A stretch of DNA of 64,000 bases from Tritrichomonas musculus. Its lineage: Eukaryota > Parabasalia > Tritrichomonadida > Tritrichomonadidae. Where the stretch lies: contig JAPFFF010000001.1 of the NCBI GenBank assembly GCA_039105265.1, positions 3,038,001 through 3,102,000 on the forward strand, given 5' to 3'. The first letter of the stretch is position 1; every line of letters starts with the position of its first letter. Below, piece by piece: positions 63,301-64,000 of the stretch. A program made the translations under genes and the position numbers. The notes under the pieces were generated by a model. That model made no database searches. It was not told the origin of the DNA and worked only from the letters and a program-made list of their open reading frames with translations.

Positions 63301-63669
63301 AAGTATCATCAACCTCTTATTGGAAAAAATATGTGTCAGTTTCATAATGACTTTGATGAGTTCGAAGGTAGTCAAGGGGAAATACACTCAAGAAAACTCA
63401 TTGCACTTGGTAAAAAGAGCTACCTCGATATCTTGGTTGATGAACAAGGAAATGAAGGATATCATATTAGACTCAAAGGAATTCCAAAACAAGTTATTCT
63501 CAACAAGTGCAAAAGGATGGATATCTCAGTTGAAGAGCTTTTTGAAAGAATGCATGAAGGAGAAAGTATGACATTTGATTTGTTGGATGGTTCGAATGCA
63601 TTCAGGAAGTCAAAGACATTTCAACAAACCAACTTACCTAAATTTGCACGTACTCTTAGGTTTACTTAG
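60385..63669 (+). CDS. Protein-primed DNA polymerase B
   Basis: 1094 residues from ATG 60385, the first ATG after the initiator TTTCACTTTTATTTT. Family B polymerase motifs are clear: ExoI YYSDFETNST near 427, ExoII FHNLKYDACF near 480, ExoIII YCFKDCIVL near 627, Pol A DFDAVSLYPSAMY near 713, Pol B LLLNSIYGKS near 855, Pol C YQDTDSMHV near 950. The spacing and large inserts fit the protein-primed group (pPolB) that defines Polintons. The N-terminal 400 residues are additional; within them YRDNCFVYACIQSG (about 225) and LILFKDHYMLNRKIP (about 305) resemble an OTU-type cysteine peptidase. Performs replication of element C from its ends. Confidence 0.92.
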   Translation: MLNMNKDIEDNFLDAIGDVYADTKSQFRREYNRRAKQYQKKDKFKEEMRKLMIPAGQGIGFATDINQDEDKRYAFTEALRQIHKKKNVGRPIVKAIALDGTYKYFTLSDKHNIESTLGHITGELDLSEDQSDTNPYISNMFIPVRYEVQFIDMNKTNDGVHFRTKMQDMDTHEIYDDEVEIDEDYRNTPEGSFFPYINLSPIDLSTYQIFHEVRKENYRDNCFVYACIQSGVFTDDEIDDLRFFVQTRAIPNNKIEEVAKKFKCNFSIIRIVEQPDKYKYETRINTRKKKWSVDFKREVNLILFKDHYMLNRKIPCTLFYLQHYEELDRTFAYMPFDKRCMIARLEKNGKTVKDYKHEGIKPITFFQKMFELHLFEEIKACEMDIINTTEYEHVNDYVSLEYNAEQSTRLIENNKKKQNTWSRIYYSDFETNSTVSPHIPYLNCTIFRDGANIHKISIQGEDCGQKLLNYLWSGSLTYFHNLKYDACFFINTPGWDTQITERSGTVLQIIMTLFEEGTRKVKKRLTFRNSYSIIPQALSKFATMFNLNVHKEVMAYKLYTQENIQRRIVDATEFQQQYIDENADKLSKAQLDANCKQIIENAKIANCYNDGKIDIIKYAIFYCFKDCIVLMKGMEKFNEDLKAVFKETKTDMYGVHDFISISAIGYCFAKKYGCFDGCYELSGKCQDFIQRCVSGGRTMTAGNEKQYIEGKIQDFDAVSLYPSAMYVMDGIPLGRPKVIPQGTTHEQLMQYDTFFIEVNIKKLECKSKEPYKFGQVFTRNEAGSKIFGNFLVDHYYIDKVGLMDLFEFYDVEYELIRGYYFDEGFNKKINEFIEKLFNLRASYKKQKNPLEQTIKLLLNSIYGKSILKATKTETKTVPKSQLYKYLWRNYNFIKEVVEDANIDKCYVKKLKPINDHFNLPQFGASVLSWSKHLMNRVMATAEQAGIPIFYQDTDSMHVLEKDVPRIADLFQFKYHQPLIGKNMCQFHNDFDEFEGSQGEIHSRKLIALGKKSYLDILVDEQGNEGYHIRLKGIPKQVILNKCKRMDISVEELFERMHEGESMTFDLLDGSNAFRKSKTFQQTNLPKFARTLRFT

Positions 63670-64000
63670 TTATAACATCATTGATATCAGTCGAGTTAGA
63701 TGGTTTAATTTTGATAGTTATGAACAAAGGACTTTTTAACAATATCGGCTGGTATTGAAAATCTACTAAACTTAATTCTAAAAACTTTAATGAATCTGTA
63801 AATGTTTTTATTTTTAAAGGCTTACCCTCAGTCTCGAAATCATAGATAAGTGGTTTCTTATCTACAGTGAAGGTATTTATTGTACCAATAACTGAAGGTG
63901 TATATTGTTGTTCACCTATATTCGAGTATATGGCATTACCTTGTAGAGATACTAGATACAACTTAGTATGATTTAATATTGGTATATCTTTTATTATATA
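63662..64000 (-). CDS. Penton-like paralogue, 5' end outside window
   Basis: The frame is open from the stop at 63662 to the right edge (at least 112 residues) and overlaps the polymerase end by 8 bases convergently. The stretch AIYSNIGEQQYTPSVIG...VDFQYQPILLKSPLFITIKI resembles the C-terminal region of the 49903 protein. A second penton- or vertex-type protein on the other arm of C is therefore plausible. Only the C-terminal part is visible. Confidence 0.55.
   Translation of the reverse strand, partial: YIIKDIPILNHTKLYLVSLQGNAIYSNIGEQQYTPSVIGTINTFTVDKKPLIYDFETEGKPLKIKTFTDSLKFLELSLVDFQYQPILLKSPLFITIKIKPSNSTDINDVITK

Larger units (their letters stand above)
47001..64000 (+). mobile_element. 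Element C: Maverick/Polinton, right end outside window
   Basis: Virus-like element of the Maverick/Polinton family with the full core set: protein-primed DNA polymerase B, RVE integrase, A32-like ATPase, Ulp1-type protease, MCP, penton-like proteins and an amphipathic minor capsid protein. The left end is placed at 47001 because AGTAGTATATACGAG begins there after a tandem repeat; Polinton ends typically start AG. The first 300 bases are GC-richer and contain iterated words, as expected for a terminal inverted repeat, but the other end is beyond 64000 so this cannot be tested. Core genes are all open; it looks whole so far and young. Confidence 0.8.

Overview
The window reads as a stack of integrated virus-like elements with no recognisable host housekeeping gene. 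It is AT-rich, intron-poor and uses the standard code. Many genes have a short leader carrying TCATTTTT- or TCACTTTT-like motifs a few to about 25 bases before the ATG. This resembles the parabasalid (Trichomonas-type) initiator, so a parabasalid protist is the most likely host. That assignment is inference; no rRNA or host gene is present to confirm it.

Three elements can be separated. Element A (before base 1 to about 11.55 kb) and element B (about 11.9 to 46.9 kb) look like Polinton-like viruses (PLV, Tlr-like). They have a double-jelly-roll type major capsid protein (MCP), an A32-like packaging ATPase, a small amphipathic MAFGSFFKK-family virion peptide, a small beta-rich protein and very long fibre proteins. 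B also has a D5-type primase-helicase, a second SF3 helicase and a retroviral-type integrase. A and B share a gene order but face each other head to head around 11.5-11.9 kb. A runs off the left edge, where its fibre gene is open through the first base. B carries about four breaks in two genes (one capsid copy and one fibre); its other genes look intact. Element C (about 47.0 kb to beyond 64 kb) is a Maverick/Polinton with protein-primed DNA polymerase B, integrase, packaging ATPase, Ulp1-like protease, penton-like protein, MCP and an HNH endonuclease. No break was seen in its core genes, and its right end lies outside the window.

Layout: 1-4.2 kb fibre of A; 4.3-11.5 kb beta-rich protein, KilA-N protein, MCP, virion peptide, ATPase and two unknown genes of A; 11.5-11.9 kb junction; 11.9-15.8 kb Arg-rich peptide, ATPase and small acidic genes of B; 16.2-20.2 kb two MCP copies in tandem; 20.2-21.7 kb caspase-like peptidase and beta-rich protein; 21.7-28.3 kb two fibre genes; 28.3-31.8 kb three accessory genes; 31.8-32.7 and 38.4-38.8 kb two copies of a small non-autonomous DNA transposon plus minisatellites; 32.7-43.4 kb replication and integration genes mixed with small coiled-coil genes; 43.4-46.8 kb an island of small coiled-coil genes; 46.9-47.3 kb tandem repeats and the probable left end of C; 47.3-64 kb element C.

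The most unusual points are a caspase-fold peptidase directly downstream of a capsid gene, an acidic proline-rich repeat insert inside that capsid protein, phage-tail-like (YTKxEADxKYALK) repeat fibres in a eukaryotic element, a 20-residue arginine-rich peptide gene, a gene shared between the PLV-like and Maverick lineages, recurrent GxQT motifs in three proteins of C, and a repeated promoter module ahead of several small coiled-coil genes.
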